From positions 1 through 64,000 of the forward strand of contig NZ_VIWO01000007.1 in assembly GCF_007829335.1 (NCBI RefSeq): a stretch of DNA of 64,000 nucleotides. Reading direction: 5' to 3'. How positions within the stretch are numbered: the stretch's first letter is position 1; each line of letters opens with the position of its first letter. Shown in pieces: positions 1 to 8,691 of the stretch. The notes beneath the pieces are model-generated. The model did no database searches, had not been told where the DNA came from, and saw only the letters and a list, made by a program, of their open reading frames with translations. The stretch comes from Chitinophaga polysaccharea. Its GTDB lineage: Bacteria > Bacteroidota > Bacteroidia > Chitinophagales > Chitinophagaceae. The translations under genes were made by a program, and so were the position numbers.

Positions 1-238
1 ATACAAAATCCCCTCGGGAAGAAGGGCTTCTAAGAGAAGATTTAAATTCTTATCCACGGTGTCCTATCTAATTAGATTGCAAAAAAAACAATTTTCGGAC
101 AATCCCCCAAGTTTTCTACTTGATCCCATCTATACGCTAAATCTTATTAACCCGTTCTCTGATAAAACGTACTTAAGATTTATCGATTGTCCTTATGGCA
201 ATTTTAATATAAACACAAGCAAAAACGGAATGCCTTGC
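1..238. other. Intergenic, nothing recognised
   Basis: AT-rich sequence at the left edge, downstream of the minus-strand HipA remnant. A short plus-strand open frame (59-295) starts with GTG, resembles nothing I know and runs into the HipA gene, so I do not call it. No RNA gene or convincing terminator is visible. Confidence 0.5.
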
Positions 239-934
239 TTAGTTAGTCAGAAAAGCCGGCGACATGAGCGTCCTCTCCTGACGTGGTATTTTTAGCGTTT
301 CTGCCAGGCTTTCCCATTGTTGTGTAGCTTTTTTTACATCCCGTACTATCTTACTCATTTCCGTATGGGTGAGATCAAAATACTCACCAACACTGAATGC
401 CAGATCATAGTCCAGCGCATTGGATTCCAAATCAACATTTAAAGACAGTCCGGACTTTTCTATAGATGGATTTAAATCGTAGGCAGGCGCCAATCTCCAA
501 CCACCAACCGTCATTATAAATCCATGATTGCGCAGATGATCATCGGTATTGGATACTGTCATATTGAATACGATCCTTCGCCATAACTGATGCAAATCTT
601 CTCTAATTGCGCAACTGGTGTTATGGATAAACTCTGCTAACTCCAGGTAACTGGGAGCATCCTCTTTGTTACCTTCCTCCGACCTGTTTGTCATCGTCAT
701 GGCAGAAGCAAAATGAATGCGGTCTTTCCCTTCCCTGTCAAACCTCTTTGTAAAAAAAGTACTATATGGCCCATATACTTTTTCAAGCCTGGATGGGGCC
801 ATTTGTATTCCCGCAACTACCGCCAGTTGATAGGTTAAATACTCAAAATCCGCATCAGATCCACCGACGGCTCCCTGCTGGTGGAAGGACCGGTAAAATT
901 TGCCGCCGGTTCTCCTGGCCATTACTATTCCCAT
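239..934 (-). pseudogene. HipA-like serine/threonine kinase, N-terminally truncated remnant
   Basis: The 231 residues match the C-terminal kinase half of HipA toxins, which phosphorylate targets such as glutamyl-tRNA synthetase. Visible marks are FTKRFDR (61-67), the catalytic loop NTDDHLRNHGF (129-139) and the metal-binding stretch APAYDLNP (149-156). Full HipA proteins are about 400-440 residues; here the N-terminal subdomain and much of the ATP-binding lobe are missing. The frame is closed by a TAG three codons before the ATG, so no upstream part can be read through. There is no HipB-like helix-turn-helix antitoxin beside it. I infer a decayed toxin; a shortened but expressed kinase-like protein cannot be excluded. 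Confidence 0.7.
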
Positions 935-1114
935 CTCGAACTAACGATCAACTAAACTTATTATACAAATTATACATATCATCCTTAACAATTAACTAAC
1001 CTCCGCTTAATATGCGGCTAACAATAATGGCTGAATTTACATGCATATCCCTACCCTGGTTGCTATCCGGGAAAACCTCTTACCTATTGTTTGTTTTTCT
1101 TAACGTTGAATGAT

Positions 1115-1145
1115 AAGGAAGGCGGTGAAAATCCCTTCCTTTTTT
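1115..1145 (+). terminator. Intrinsic terminator with no obvious upstream gene
   Basis: Perfect 8-bp stem AAGGAAGG (1115-1122) / CCTTCCTT (1134-1141), an 11-base loop and a run of T to 1145. It points rightward, yet no plus-strand gene precedes it in the window; the DUF2130 gene and its probable -7 box lie downstream. Confidence 0.55.
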
Positions 1146-1164
1146 ATTCCGGCTGCCAATCCCC

Positions 1165-1172
1165 TATCTTTA
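1165..1172 (+). promoter_or_regulatory. Probable -7 box for the DUF2130 gene
   Basis: TATCTTTA matches seven of eight positions of the Bacteroidota -7 element TAnnTTTG and lies 22 bases before the ATG at 1195. It follows the terminator hairpin, so the gene appears to have its own promoter. Confidence 0.4.
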
Positions 1173-1194
1173 CGTAATTTTTTTACTGAATACT

Positions 1195-2487
1195 ATGGGA
1201 ACATCAATTACCTGTCCCAGTTGCCGGCACCAATTTGTCATGGAGGATGCCTTTGCAGCGGATATCGAAAAAGAAATGCGTGGTAAAATGGAAGGTGAAT
1301 GGCGTAAACGCCTGAAAGCCCTCCAGGAAGAAAAAGATACGCTCCAGTCGGAAAAAGACCGGATGACGCAGGAACGCCGTCAAATAGACCTGCTCAAACA
1401 ACAACAGGAAGAAGAAGTCACCAAACGTGTACTGGCGGAGAAAAAACGACTACAGGAAAACCTGGAAGCCGAGTTACGCAAATCTATCACCGCCGATCTC
1501 GACAACCAGCTGGCAGTATTGAAAGAAGCCAACCTGGAACAGGAAGAAAAGCTAAAAGAAGCCAGGAAACACGAGCTCGAATTTCTGCGAAAGGAACAGG
1601 AACTAAAAGCCAGGGAACAGGAACTGGAAATAAACCTGCAAAAGAAACTGCTGGAAGCCCGCTCAGAACTGGCTGATAAAATACGCCGCGAAGAAGCAGA
1701 ACGCAACGCGCTGAAAGATACCGAATACCATATGCGCTTAAAAGAGCTGGAAAAACAACTCGACGACCAGCGCAAACTCGCAGAAGAAATGAAGCGTAAA
1801 GCAGAACAAGGTTCTACTCAACTGCAAGGAGAAGCGCAGGAACTGGTATTAGAAGAAATGCTGCGCACTCATTTCCCCTTCGATGAAATTACGCCGGTGG
1901 GCAAAGGCGTGCGGGGCGCGGATTGTATCCAGCTGGTACGAAACCAATATGGCCAGGAATGTGGCCGCATCATCTACGAAAGTAAACGCACTAAAGAGTT
2001 TACCCGCGACTGGGTAGAAAAACTCAAAGCCGATATGCGCAGCCAGGGTGTGGAAGTAGCCATTCTCGTTACCCAAACCATGCCTAAAGACATGGAACGC
2101 TTTGGTGAAAAAGACGGCGTATGGATCTGTACTTTCGCCGAAGCCAAGGCACTCGCACACGTGCTGCGCGATGGCATCATCAAAATTTCCAGCAAACTCC
2201 GCTCCCAGGAAAACAAAGGCGATAAAATGCACATGCTCTATGAATACCTTACCGGTGGCGAGTTTGCCGAACAATGGAAAGCAATCCGGGAAGGATTTAT
2301 GGCCATGAAACTATCTATTCAACGGGAACGCGACGCCATGGAAAAACTCTGGAAGGCCCGCGAAAAACAACTTGAAAAAGTATTGCTCAACGCCGCTCAT
2401 ATCAGGGGATCTATTGAAGGCATTGCCGGCAGCGATTCAGTAGATCTGCAATTGCTGGAAGATGCAGCGGATGAATTACTAGACTGA
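1195..2487 (+). CDS. DUF2130 family coiled-coil protein
   Basis: 430 residues. It begins with a single CxxC (Cys7, Cys10) that looks like half of a zinc ribbon. A very long charged coiled coil follows (about 20-215, rich in E, K, Q, R), then the DUF2130 domain (about 215-395). Within that domain the residues Glu220, Asp243 and Glu262-Ser-Lys264 are laid out like the E...D...ExK active site of restriction-like nucleases. That is my reading of the spacing, not a proven activity. No signal peptide, so cytoplasmic. The family has no established function that I know. The HAD phosphatase gene starts 30 bases after its stop, so the two may be co-transcribed. Confidence 0.85.
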   Translation: MGTSITCPSCRHQFVMEDAFAADIEKEMRGKMEGEWRKRLKALQEEKDTLQSEKDRMTQERRQIDLLKQQQEEEVTKRVLAEKKRLQENLEAELRKSITADLDNQLAVLKEANLEQEEKLKEARKHELEFLRKEQELKAREQELEINLQKKLLEARSELADKIRREEAERNALKDTEYHMRLKELEKQLDDQRKLAEEMKRKAEQGSTQLQGEAQELVLEEMLRTHFPFDEITPVGKGVRGADCIQLVRNQYGQECGRIIYESKRTKEFTRDWVEKLKADMRSQGVEVAILVTQTMPKDMERFGEKDGVWICTFAEAKALAHVLRDGIIKISSKLRSQENKGDKMHMLYEYLTGGEFAEQWKAIREGFMAMKLSIQRERDAMEKLWKAREKQLEKVLLNAAHIRGSIEGIAGSDSVDLQLLEDAADELLD

Positions 2488-2517
2488 TTCTAATTTTTAA
2501 AAACCATATCTCCATCT

Positions 2518-3135
2518 ATGCGTCAAACTATCAGCACCATTATCTTTGACTTGGGCGCAGTATTGATAGACTGGAATCCGCGTCATCTCTATCGTAAAAT
2601 TTTTTCTTCCGAAGAAGAAATGGAAGCCTTTCTGCGCGATGTTTGTACATCCGACTGGAATGAAGTGCAAGACGAAGGCAGAAGCCTTGAAGAAGGCACC
2701 AACCTGTTGATAAAAAGCTTTCCACAGCATGAAACCAATATCCGCGCCTACTACGGCAGATGGGAGGAAATGCTCGGCGGTGAAATAGAAGGCACCAAAA
2801 ATATATTACAACAGCTGAAAGAAAGCGGACAATATAAATTGTATGCGCTCACCAACTGGTCTAACGAAACATTCCCCATTGCATGGGCCATCTATCCCTC
2901 GCTTCATTGGTTTGATGGCATCGTGGTATCCGGCAAAGAAAAAATACGCAAACCCGACCATGCATTCTATCAGTTGTTGCTCAACCGTTACCAGGTACCT
3001 GCAGCGCAAGCATTGTTTATCGATGATAACATACGCAACGTTATTGCTGCGCGTGAGTTTGGCATCGACAGCATTTTATTTGAAAATTCACATCAGTTAA
3101 AAAATGAATTAGAAAAAAGATCTATTATCGTTTAA
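2518..3135 (+). CDS. HAD-superfamily phosphatase (YihX-like)
   Basis: 205 residues, a cytoplasmic haloacid dehalogenase-type hydrolase. Motif I is FDLGAVLIDWNP with nucleophile Asp11; the usual second aspartate is glycine, as in the YihX group (alpha-D-glucose-1-phosphate phosphatase in E. coli). Motif II is LTNWS, motif III the lysine in RKPDHAFY, motif IV FIDDN. The cap between motifs I and II is small and helical (subfamily IA). A sugar-phosphate or similar small phosphomonoester is likely; the actual substrate cannot be read from the sequence. Confidence 0.85.
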   Translation: MRQTISTIIFDLGAVLIDWNPRHLYRKIFSSEEEMEAFLRDVCTSDWNEVQDEGRSLEEGTNLLIKSFPQHETNIRAYYGRWEEMLGGEIEGTKNILQQLKESGQYKLYALTNWSNETFPIAWAIYPSLHWFDGIVVSGKEKIRKPDHAFYQLLLNRYQVPAAQALFIDDNIRNVIAAREFGIDSILFENSHQLKNELEKRSIIV

Positions 3136-3343
3136 TGCACTTTATTAATAACTGAATTTGTTAGCCCTTCTTTCACTTTAAGATTTCATTAACACTCCAC
3201 AGCTAAACTTCCTGTAACAATCAGCTATCTAAACCGTTCAAGAAAGGAATACAACGGAAACATGATTGTCAGGAATTCAAACCTGTTTGGATACATGAAG
3301 GTTAACCTTGTAGAATCTATTTTTAAATTTAATACGCTCGGAC

Positions 3344-3982
3344 ATGAAAAAAACATTGTTTTTATTCAGTGCCGCTGCCGTGGTGGTGGCGATGGTTTCA
3401 TTCAGCAGTTGTCGGAAAGATCCTTTGAAAGACATGACCAATGAGGAGTCGCGGATCTATATTACCAATCACGATAGTACCGCCAACTTCAAAGCCTATT
3501 CAACTTTTAGCATAGTAGACTCGGTGGCGGTGTTGACACTGGCTGGCGACAGCGCTAAAAAAGCGCTGACTGATTACGACAAAAAACTGATTGCGTCTGT
3601 AACTGCTGCGATGCAGCAAAAAGGTTACACACTGGTGAGTAAAAATGCGAAACCAGACCTTGGCATTAATCTTACCCGCATCGACAATTCCTACAGCGCT
3701 ATCTCCTGGAATCCAGGATGGTGGGGTGGATGGGGCTACTGGGACCCTGGTTATTGGGGCTACCCCGGTGGTGGTTGGTACTGGCCCTCTTATTACACGG
3801 TATACCGCGTAAATGAGAAACAGGTAGCCATCGATGCTTTCGATCTTAAAAATCCGAAAAACGACAAATTTGTTGCCGTGTGGAATTCCCTTTGGCGCGG
3901 TTCAGGTGTATGGAACATCGATAATATCGATTCCATGGTACAGGCTTCTTTCGCCCAATCACCGTACCTGACAAACAAATAA
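3344..3982 (+). CDS. DUF4136 lipoprotein
   Basis: 212 residues with an N-terminal signal and lipobox ending SFSSC (Cys near 23), so probably a lipid-anchored envelope protein. The rest fits the DUF4136 pattern: a beta strand segment (FKAYSTFSIVDS), a helix with MQQKGY, and LGINLTRIDNS. The region around residues 125-150 is strikingly rich in Trp, Gly, Tyr and Pro. DUF4136 has no assigned biochemical role. The outer-membrane barrel gene follows 32 bases later and the terminator after that gene probably ends both. Confidence 0.8.
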   Translation: MKKTLFLFSAAAVVVAMVSFSSCRKDPLKDMTNEESRIYITNHDSTANFKAYSTFSIVDSVAVLTLAGDSAKKALTDYDKKLIASVTAAMQQKGYTLVSKNAKPDLGINLTRIDNSYSAISWNPGWWGGWGYWDPGYWGYPGGGWYWPSYYTVYRVNEKQVAIDAFDLKNPKNDKFVAVWNSLWRGSGVWNIDNIDSMVQASFAQSPYLTNK

Positions 3983-4014
3983 TGTTGATCACGAACTTTT
4001 AAACTGACAGGAAG

Positions 4015-4635
4015 ATGAAAAAGATAATAAACTGGATATTGGTTTTTGCAGGCTGTTTTACTGCCCAGGCAGTATCCGCGCAGGTTCGTCCACCTTTATC
4101 AGTGGATGTCAATTACTCCATTGCACAACCCCTTGGCTCGTTAAAGGATTATTCCGACAAAACCAGCTTCCGTGGCTGGAGCGCCGGGTTACAATATATG
4201 TTGAATAACCAGTGGTCCGTAGGCTTACGCTCCGGTTACCAGGATTTTTATGAGAAACTGCCACGCGCCGTATATCCTGACAAACAAGGTGATGTATCGG
4301 CTGTGCAAACACGCACGTTACAGGTAATTCCGATCCAGGCAACGGTAAGTTATGCTTTTACTAAACCTGAATCTGCCGTTATTCCATATGCAACAGTGGG
4401 CGTGGGTGCTGCCAGTATGAATTATGAAAAGTACTGGGGTGAGTTTGTGGAGAAGAATAATAGCTGGCAATTTTTGGTAAGCCCTGAAATTGGTATCAAT
4501 GTGCCGTTTGGCAAGGCGTCGCCACTGATGTTTAACGCCAATGTGCGCTACAATTATGCACCGTACAAGTACAACGATATTACCAACTTCAACAGCGTAC
4601 AAGGCAACATAGGATTGAAGTTCCACCTGAACTAA
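4015..4635 (+). CDS. Outer-membrane beta-barrel protein
   Basis: 206 residues with a signal peptide cleaved near VSAQ (about 21-23). The mature part shows alternating amphipathic strands (GWSAGLQYML, WSVGLRSGYQ, VSYAFTKP, YATVGVGAAS) ending in GNIGLKFHLN, the usual C-terminal strand of small OmpA/OmpW-size barrels. It likely sits in the outer membrane and probably follows the DUF4136 lipoprotein in one transcript. No substrate or partner is suggested by the sequence. Confidence 0.75.
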   Translation: MKKIINWILVFAGCFTAQAVSAQVRPPLSVDVNYSIAQPLGSLKDYSDKTSFRGWSAGLQYMLNNQWSVGLRSGYQDFYEKLPRAVYPDKQGDVSAVQTRTLQVIPIQATVSYAFTKPESAVIPYATVGVGAASMNYEKYWGEFVEKNNSWQFLVSPEIGINVPFGKASPLMFNANVRYNYAPYKYNDITNFNSVQGNIGLKFHLN

Positions 4636-4674
4636 CATCCGATTACCAATATACTGTGAGAAATGTGAGCGAGG

Positions 4675-4711
4675 GTCCCATCCGTTATTACAGCGGATGG
4701 GACATTTTTTT
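4675..4711 (+). terminator. Intrinsic terminator after the barrel gene
   Basis: Perfect 10-bp stem GTCCCATCCG (4675-4684) / CGGATGGGAC (4694-4703), a 9-base loop and seven T (4705-4711). The T run touches the stop codon of the convergent apbE gene. Confidence 0.85.
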
Positions 4712-5726
4712 AGAACTCCATGTACTGCTTAAAGCCTTTACTGAAAGTCTCTTTGATAGTTCCGTCTTTATCTTTATAAATATAAATAGCTTCCAGTCCG
4801 TACTCCGGGTGCCTGTCAATAAACGCCATCCCCTTATCTACTCCCATTAATATTAACGGGTTATCGAAGGCATCGGCAGTAAAGCAATCTTTCGCAATCA
4901 CCGTTACACTGATGATGTTATTGTGTAGAGCAATCCCTGTAAGCGGATGAATAGTATGCGCAAAGCGTGTACGTCCCAGGTCAAAAAAACGGCGGTAATT
5001 GCCACTGGTAGCTATCCCTTTATCGGGCAGTCTTACCAGCCCCTGCACAGGCTCGTAGGTGGTATCGCCGGGCGATGGTCTTTCTATTCCCACACTCCAC
5101 ACTTTATGCAGGTGATTATGTCCATGGGCGCATAACTCCCCTCCTACATCCACCAGGTAGTTTTCAATACCCAACGATGCCAGGAAGTGCCCGATTACAT
5201 CTACGGTATATCCCTGTGCAATACCATTACAATCTATTTGTACGCCCTTCTTTATAGTATACAGCTCGTTCCCTTTTACCCGGAGATAACGGGAACCTAC
5301 CAACGTCCGCGCAGCTTTAATACTGTCTGTTGGCGGAACGCCCTTAAAGCCCGGTTTAGTGACCCCAAATCCCCACAGGTATACCAATGGCTTCACGGTA
5401 ATGTCAAACAGGCCGTTAGTTGCTTTATTCGTTGATAAAGCCTTTTCTATCACCGCCTTCATATGCGCATCCATCTGCACCCGGCCGGTTTCATTAAACT
5501 GGTTAATAACGGATCCCGGCTTGTACAGGGATAACGACTGATCAATAACATGAAAAATGGAATCAATGCGTGGTTGCAGGGAAGTGGTGTCGGCAGATAG
5601 ATATTTCACAATGTAATAAGTGCCCTGCGCCTTTCCTTCACAGGCCATCAGTTTCATGGGCGATTGCTGCGCCTTTACGGCAGTGGCGCATAACAAGGCA
5701 CCTGCCAGTAAAAATAATTTCGTCAT
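4710..5726 (-). CDS. apbE: FAD:protein FMN transferase ApbE
   Basis: 338 residues with an N-terminal signal (cleavage near AVKAQ), so exported. ApbE moves FMN from FAD onto a threonine of target proteins such as NqrB/RnfG-type flavoproteins. Family marks are AQGTYYIVKY near the start, CNGIAQGYTVD, LVDVGGEL, ATSGNYRRFF, HTIHPLTG and the Mg/FAD-binding TADAFDN. Length is normal. It lies 50 bases downstream of the glutaryl-CoA dehydrogenase gene, with a hairpin between them. No flavoprotein target gene is in the window. Confidence 0.93.
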   Translation of the reverse strand: MTKLFLLAGALLCATAVKAQQSPMKLMACEGKAQGTYYIVKYLSADTTSLQPRIDSIFHVIDQSLSLYKPGSVINQFNETGRVQMDAHMKAVIEKALSTNKATNGLFDITVKPLVYLWGFGVTKPGFKGVPPTDSIKAARTLVGSRYLRVKGNELYTIKKGVQIDCNGIAQGYTVDVIGHFLASLGIENYLVDVGGELCAHGHNHLHKVWSVGIERPSPGDTTYEPVQGLVRLPDKGIATSGNYRRFFDLGRTRFAHTIHPLTGIALHNNIISVTVIAKDCFTADAFDNPLILMGVDKGMAFIDRHPEYGLEAIYIYKDKDGTIKETFSKGFKQYMEF

Positions 5727-5741
5727 GATATTTAAAGAGAA

Positions 5742-5764
5742 AGAGCAGCTACCAGCGCTGCTCT
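5742..5764 (-). terminator. Hairpin between gcdH and apbE
   Basis: 8-bp stem AGAGCAGC (5742-5749) / GCTGCTCT (5757-5764) with a 7-base loop. In the minus direction it is followed by a T-rich but interrupted stretch, so it may be a weak terminator or attenuator before apbE. Confidence 0.4.
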
Positions 5765-5776
5765 CTGTATCGATTG

Positions 5777-6955
5777 TTATTTAAATGCATCTAAACCGGT
5801 AACATCCATACCGGTGATCAGTAAATGTATTTCGTGGGTGCCTTCGTAAGTCATTACACTTTCCAGGTTCATCATGTGGCGCATCACGGAAAATTCGCCG
5901 GTAATACCCATGCCGCCCAGGATCGTGCGGGCATTGCGGGCAATGTTGGCAGCTATTTCACAGGAATTTCGTTTGGCCATGGAAATCTGTGCAGCCGTGG
6001 CTTTGCCCTCATTTTTTAACATACCTAAACGCCAGTTGAGCAATTGCGCTTTGGTGATTTCCGTTATCATCTCCGCCAGCTTTTTCTGGGTTAGCTGAAA
6101 ACCACCTATGGGTCTGCCAAACTGTACCCGCTCTTTTGCGTAACGCAGTGCGGTATCATAGCAATCCATAGCAGCGCCTACCGCTCCCCAGGCAATACCA
6201 TAGCGGGCAGAGGAAAGGCAGGTTAAAGGGCCTTTTAATCCTTTGGCGGCAGGTAAAATATTTTCTTTTGGTACCCGTACCTGGTCAAACACCAGTTCAC
6301 CGGTAGCGCTGGCGCGCAAACTCCACTTTCCTTTTGTTTCTGGGGTCGAAAATCCTTCCATGCCTCTTTCCACGATCAGCCCACGAATTACGCCGGCTTC
6401 ATCTTTGGCCCAAACTACTGCTATGTCTGCAAAAGGCGCATTGGAAATCCACATTTTAGCGCCATTCAATATTACATGATCACCATCTTCACGGAAATTG
6501 GTGAGCATACCGGCCGGATTAGAACCGTGGTCTGGTTCTGTTAAACCGAAACAGCCCATCATTTCGCCAGTGGCCAATTTGGGAAGATATTTCCGCTTCT
6601 GCGCTTCACTGCCAAAAGTAAAAATAGGGAACATCACCAGCGAACCCTGTACAGACGCGGTGGAACGAACCCCACTATCACCACGCTCCAATTCCTGCAT
6701 CATTAAACCGTAGGAAATATAATCCATTCCACCGCCGCCATATTCCGCCGGAATAGTGGGACCAAAACAACCCAGTTCCCCCAATCCTTTTAATATCTGC
6801 GTGGGAAAAGTGGCGCGCTGACAATAATCTTCGATAATCGGAGATACTTCTTTTTTCACCCATTGCCTTACCGCATCGCGGGCTAACAAATGCTCTTCCT
6901 TCAACAACTCATCTACGCCAAAATAATCCGGTGACTGAAACAAATCTTGTTGCAT
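5777..6955 (-). CDS. gcdH: Glutaryl-CoA dehydrogenase
   Basis: 392 residues. This FAD enzyme oxidises and decarboxylates glutaryl-CoA to crotonyl-CoA in lysine/tryptophan breakdown. The glutaryl-CoA subgroup of acyl-CoA dehydrogenases is indicated by SVQGSLVM preceded by Arg97 (binds the substrate carboxylate), GCFGLTEPDHGS, and catalytic base Glu371 in YEGTHEIH. The C-terminal ITGMDVTGLDAF also fits. The crotonyl-CoA product could feed the 3-hydroxybutyryl-CoA dehydrogenase encoded at 10.6 kb, though the genes are not linked in an operon. Confidence 0.92.
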   Translation of the reverse strand: MQQDLFQSPDYFGVDELLKEEHLLARDAVRQWVKKEVSPIIEDYCQRATFPTQILKGLGELGCFGPTIPAEYGGGGMDYISYGLMMQELERGDSGVRSTASVQGSLVMFPIFTFGSEAQKRKYLPKLATGEMMGCFGLTEPDHGSNPAGMLTNFREDGDHVILNGAKMWISNAPFADIAVVWAKDEAGVIRGLIVERGMEGFSTPETKGKWSLRASATGELVFDQVRVPKENILPAAKGLKGPLTCLSSARYGIAWGAVGAAMDCYDTALRYAKERVQFGRPIGGFQLTQKKLAEMITEITKAQLLNWRLGMLKNEGKATAAQISMAKRNSCEIAANIARNARTILGGMGITGEFSVMRHMMNLESVMTYEGTHEIHLLITGMDVTGLDAFK

Positions 6956-7036
6956 GAACTACAGGTTTAGGATACTCAATGTAAGAAAATAAGTGGAAAG
7001 CGGGAATTTCGTACCTTTCCTTCAAAATCGGGAGTT

Positions 7037-7474
7037 ATGGCAAGCAAAGTTCTACCTGCGCTGTTGCTATTGGGATTTTTAGTCATCGTGATGTTATCAT
7101 TTCACCCCAGGCCATTACAATCAGCGGCGCTGAAAATATTTCCTCCAAAAGTAAATCCTGACGCCAGCTATGATCTAAAACGTTACTGGATGGTTTTCCT
7201 GGAAAGGGGCGCTCACCGGACCAATGATACTGCGCTGGCAGCACAGCTGCAGGAAGGGCATCTCCAAAATATCCGGCAGCTGGCCAATGCCGGGAAGTTA
7301 TTGGTGGCAGGCCCTTTCGGTGATGATGGCGCTTTAAGGGGCATTTTTATCATGGATTGCAAAGACAGTGCAGAAGTCGTTTCCCTGGTCAGCCAGGACC
7401 CAGCGGTAAAAGCAGGACAGCTGAGTTTTAGTATAAGACCGTGGTGGACTGCTAAGAACTGTGTTTTTAAATAA
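7037..7474 (+). CDS. YCII-domain protein with N-terminal membrane anchor
   Basis: 145 residues. Residues 4-25 are hydrophobic (signal anchor or signal peptide). The remaining part (about 48-140) is a YCII-like fold: MVFLERG, a helix with HLQNIRQLANAGKLLVAGPFGDDG, then IFIMDCKDSAEVVSLVSQDP. YCII proteins are small ferredoxin-like domains, a few of which act as hydrolases or dehalogenases; the function here is unknown. Export is unusual for the family as I know it. It is transcribed alone and ends in a hairpin shared with pyrF. Confidence 0.75.
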   Translation: MASKVLPALLLLGFLVIVMLSFHPRPLQSAALKIFPPKVNPDASYDLKRYWMVFLERGAHRTNDTALAAQLQEGHLQNIRQLANAGKLLVAGPFGDDGALRGIFIMDCKDSAEVVSLVSQDPAVKAGQLSFSIRPWWTAKNCVFK

Positions 7475-7475
7475 A

Positions 7476-7522
7476 AAATTGGTATTCAGTCACCGTTATA
7501 CACAACAACCAAATACCAATTT
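7476..7522. terminator. Inverted repeat between convergent YCII gene and pyrF
   Basis: Perfect 11-bp arms AAATTGGTATT (7476-7486) and AATACCAATTT (7512-7522) with a 25-base loop. Minus-strand transcripts meet a T run after it; it may end both genes. Confidence 0.5.
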
Positions 7523-7535
7523 CCTTTAAAAAAAT

Positions 7536-8360
7536 TTATGCCGCAGCTACCATTTTGTTCAGATAGCTAGCCATTTCTAGTTGGTATTGCCGGGCTACTT
7601 TCCTCGCATCGTCAGCGAAATCTTCTCCGTTACCGGCATAAATGATAGCGCGACTGGCATTCACCAGCAGGCCACAGTCTTTATTCATGGCTTGCAGGGA
7701 AATTTCTTCCAGGCTACCGCCCTGTGCTCCCACGCCTGGTACCAGGAAAAAGTTATCTGGCGCCAGTTTACGGATATATCCCAGCTGGGAAGAAGACTGC
7801 GTAGCACCTACCACAAACATCATGTTATCAGGAGTACCCCATTCCATGCAGGTTTTCAGTACTTTCTCAAATAAAAATCCGTCGCCAACGGGTTGCAGCT
7901 GGAAGTCCTGGCTGCCTTCATTGGAAGTTAATCCCAGTACAATCGCCCATTTTTCAGAAAACTGTAAAAACGGTTCTACACTGTCTCTTCCCATATAAGG
8001 CGCTACAGTCACCGCATCGAACTTGTAAGTTTCAAAAAATGTTTTGGCATACTGAGTGGAAGTATTACCAATATCTCCACGCTTGGCATCTGCGATGGTA
8101 AATATACCGGAAGGGATATATTCTACTGTGCGTTGCAAACTTTCCCAGCCACGGATGCCCATACTTTCATAAAAGGCGGTATTGATCTTATAAGACACAC
8201 AAAGATCCTTTGTGGCGTCAATAATCGCCTTGTTAAAGGCAAACACCGGATCTGCATGAGAAAGCAGGTGTTTTGGAATCTTTTGTATGTCTGTATCCAA
8301 TCCTACACAGAGGTAGGATTGCTTTTCCTTAATCAGATTCACCAATTCCTGTCGATTCAT
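7536..8360 (-). CDS. pyrF: Orotidine 5'-phosphate decarboxylase (type 2)
   Basis: 274 residues, cytoplasmic. It makes UMP from OMP in the last step of de novo pyrimidine synthesis. The long type-2 form is shown by its length, LCVGLDTDIQKIP near the N-terminus and the catalytic DAKRGDIGNTS. The C-terminal phosphate-binding region is LVPGVGAQGG, followed by NASRAIIYA. The start is supported by a -7 box 20 bases upstream. No other pyrimidine gene is nearby. Confidence 0.95.
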   Translation of the reverse strand: MNRQELVNLIKEKQSYLCVGLDTDIQKIPKHLLSHADPVFAFNKAIIDATKDLCVSYKINTAFYESMGIRGWESLQRTVEYIPSGIFTIADAKRGDIGNTSTQYAKTFFETYKFDAVTVAPYMGRDSVEPFLQFSEKWAIVLGLTSNEGSQDFQLQPVGDGFLFEKVLKTCMEWGTPDNMMFVVGATQSSSQLGYIRKLAPDNFFLVPGVGAQGGSLEEISLQAMNKDCGLLVNASRAIIYAGNGEDFADDARKVARQYQLEMASYLNKMVAAA

Positions 8361-8379
8361 AGTCGGTTAATTTGGGGCG

Positions 8380-8387
8380 CAAAGTTA
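8380..8387 (-). promoter_or_regulatory. -7 box of pyrF
   Basis: On the minus strand the sequence reads TAACTTTG, a full match to TAnnTTTG, 20 bases before the pyrF ATG at 8360. Confidence 0.6.
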
Positions 8388-8589
8388 AGTAAAACTTAAG
8401 CATTGACGCTGCTTTAAACATATTATGATTACCTATTATTGAAAAACAACTTTAAATATTCACTGTGGTAGCTGTGGTTTACCGACAATGTTGGTTTTTT
8501 TTGAGGCAGATAAATTAAAGATATTTCTTTTTGTGATTATGATCATCAAGCGGAAAGATAAAATATTTTTTAATAGCAGAAAGCCCCAG

Positions 8590-8678
8590 GCAAAAAGCAG
8601 AAAGCTATTATAACAAATGATCTTGCCGATATTTAAAACTGCAGGGGTCATTCGCTATAATAGCTTTCTGCTTTTTGC
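8590..8678. repeat. Palindromic heptad repeat, copy A
   Basis: Perfect 23-bp arms at 8590-8612 and 8656-8678 around a 43-base centre. The left arm holds GCAAAAAGCAGAAAGCTATT and the right arm its complement; the 7-base units continue past the right arm (TTTATGC, to about 8691). The centre contains GATATTTA and the short pair AATGA/TCATT. It fills the gap directly downstream of the mrp stop codon. The rest of the 331-base gap between pyrF and mrp is AT-rich and shows only the pyrF promoter. Confidence 0.8.
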
Positions 8679-8691
8679 TTTATGCTTTAAG

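Noticed and set aside
59..295. Short plus-strand open frame at the left edge
   Set aside because: GTG start, no recognisable family, overlaps the HipA remnant on the other strand.
1380..1775. 131-codon Ser/Arg-rich frame on the minus strand
   Set aside because: It is the antisense shadow of the coiled-coil part of the DUF2130 gene; its composition follows from the Glu/Lys codons opposite.
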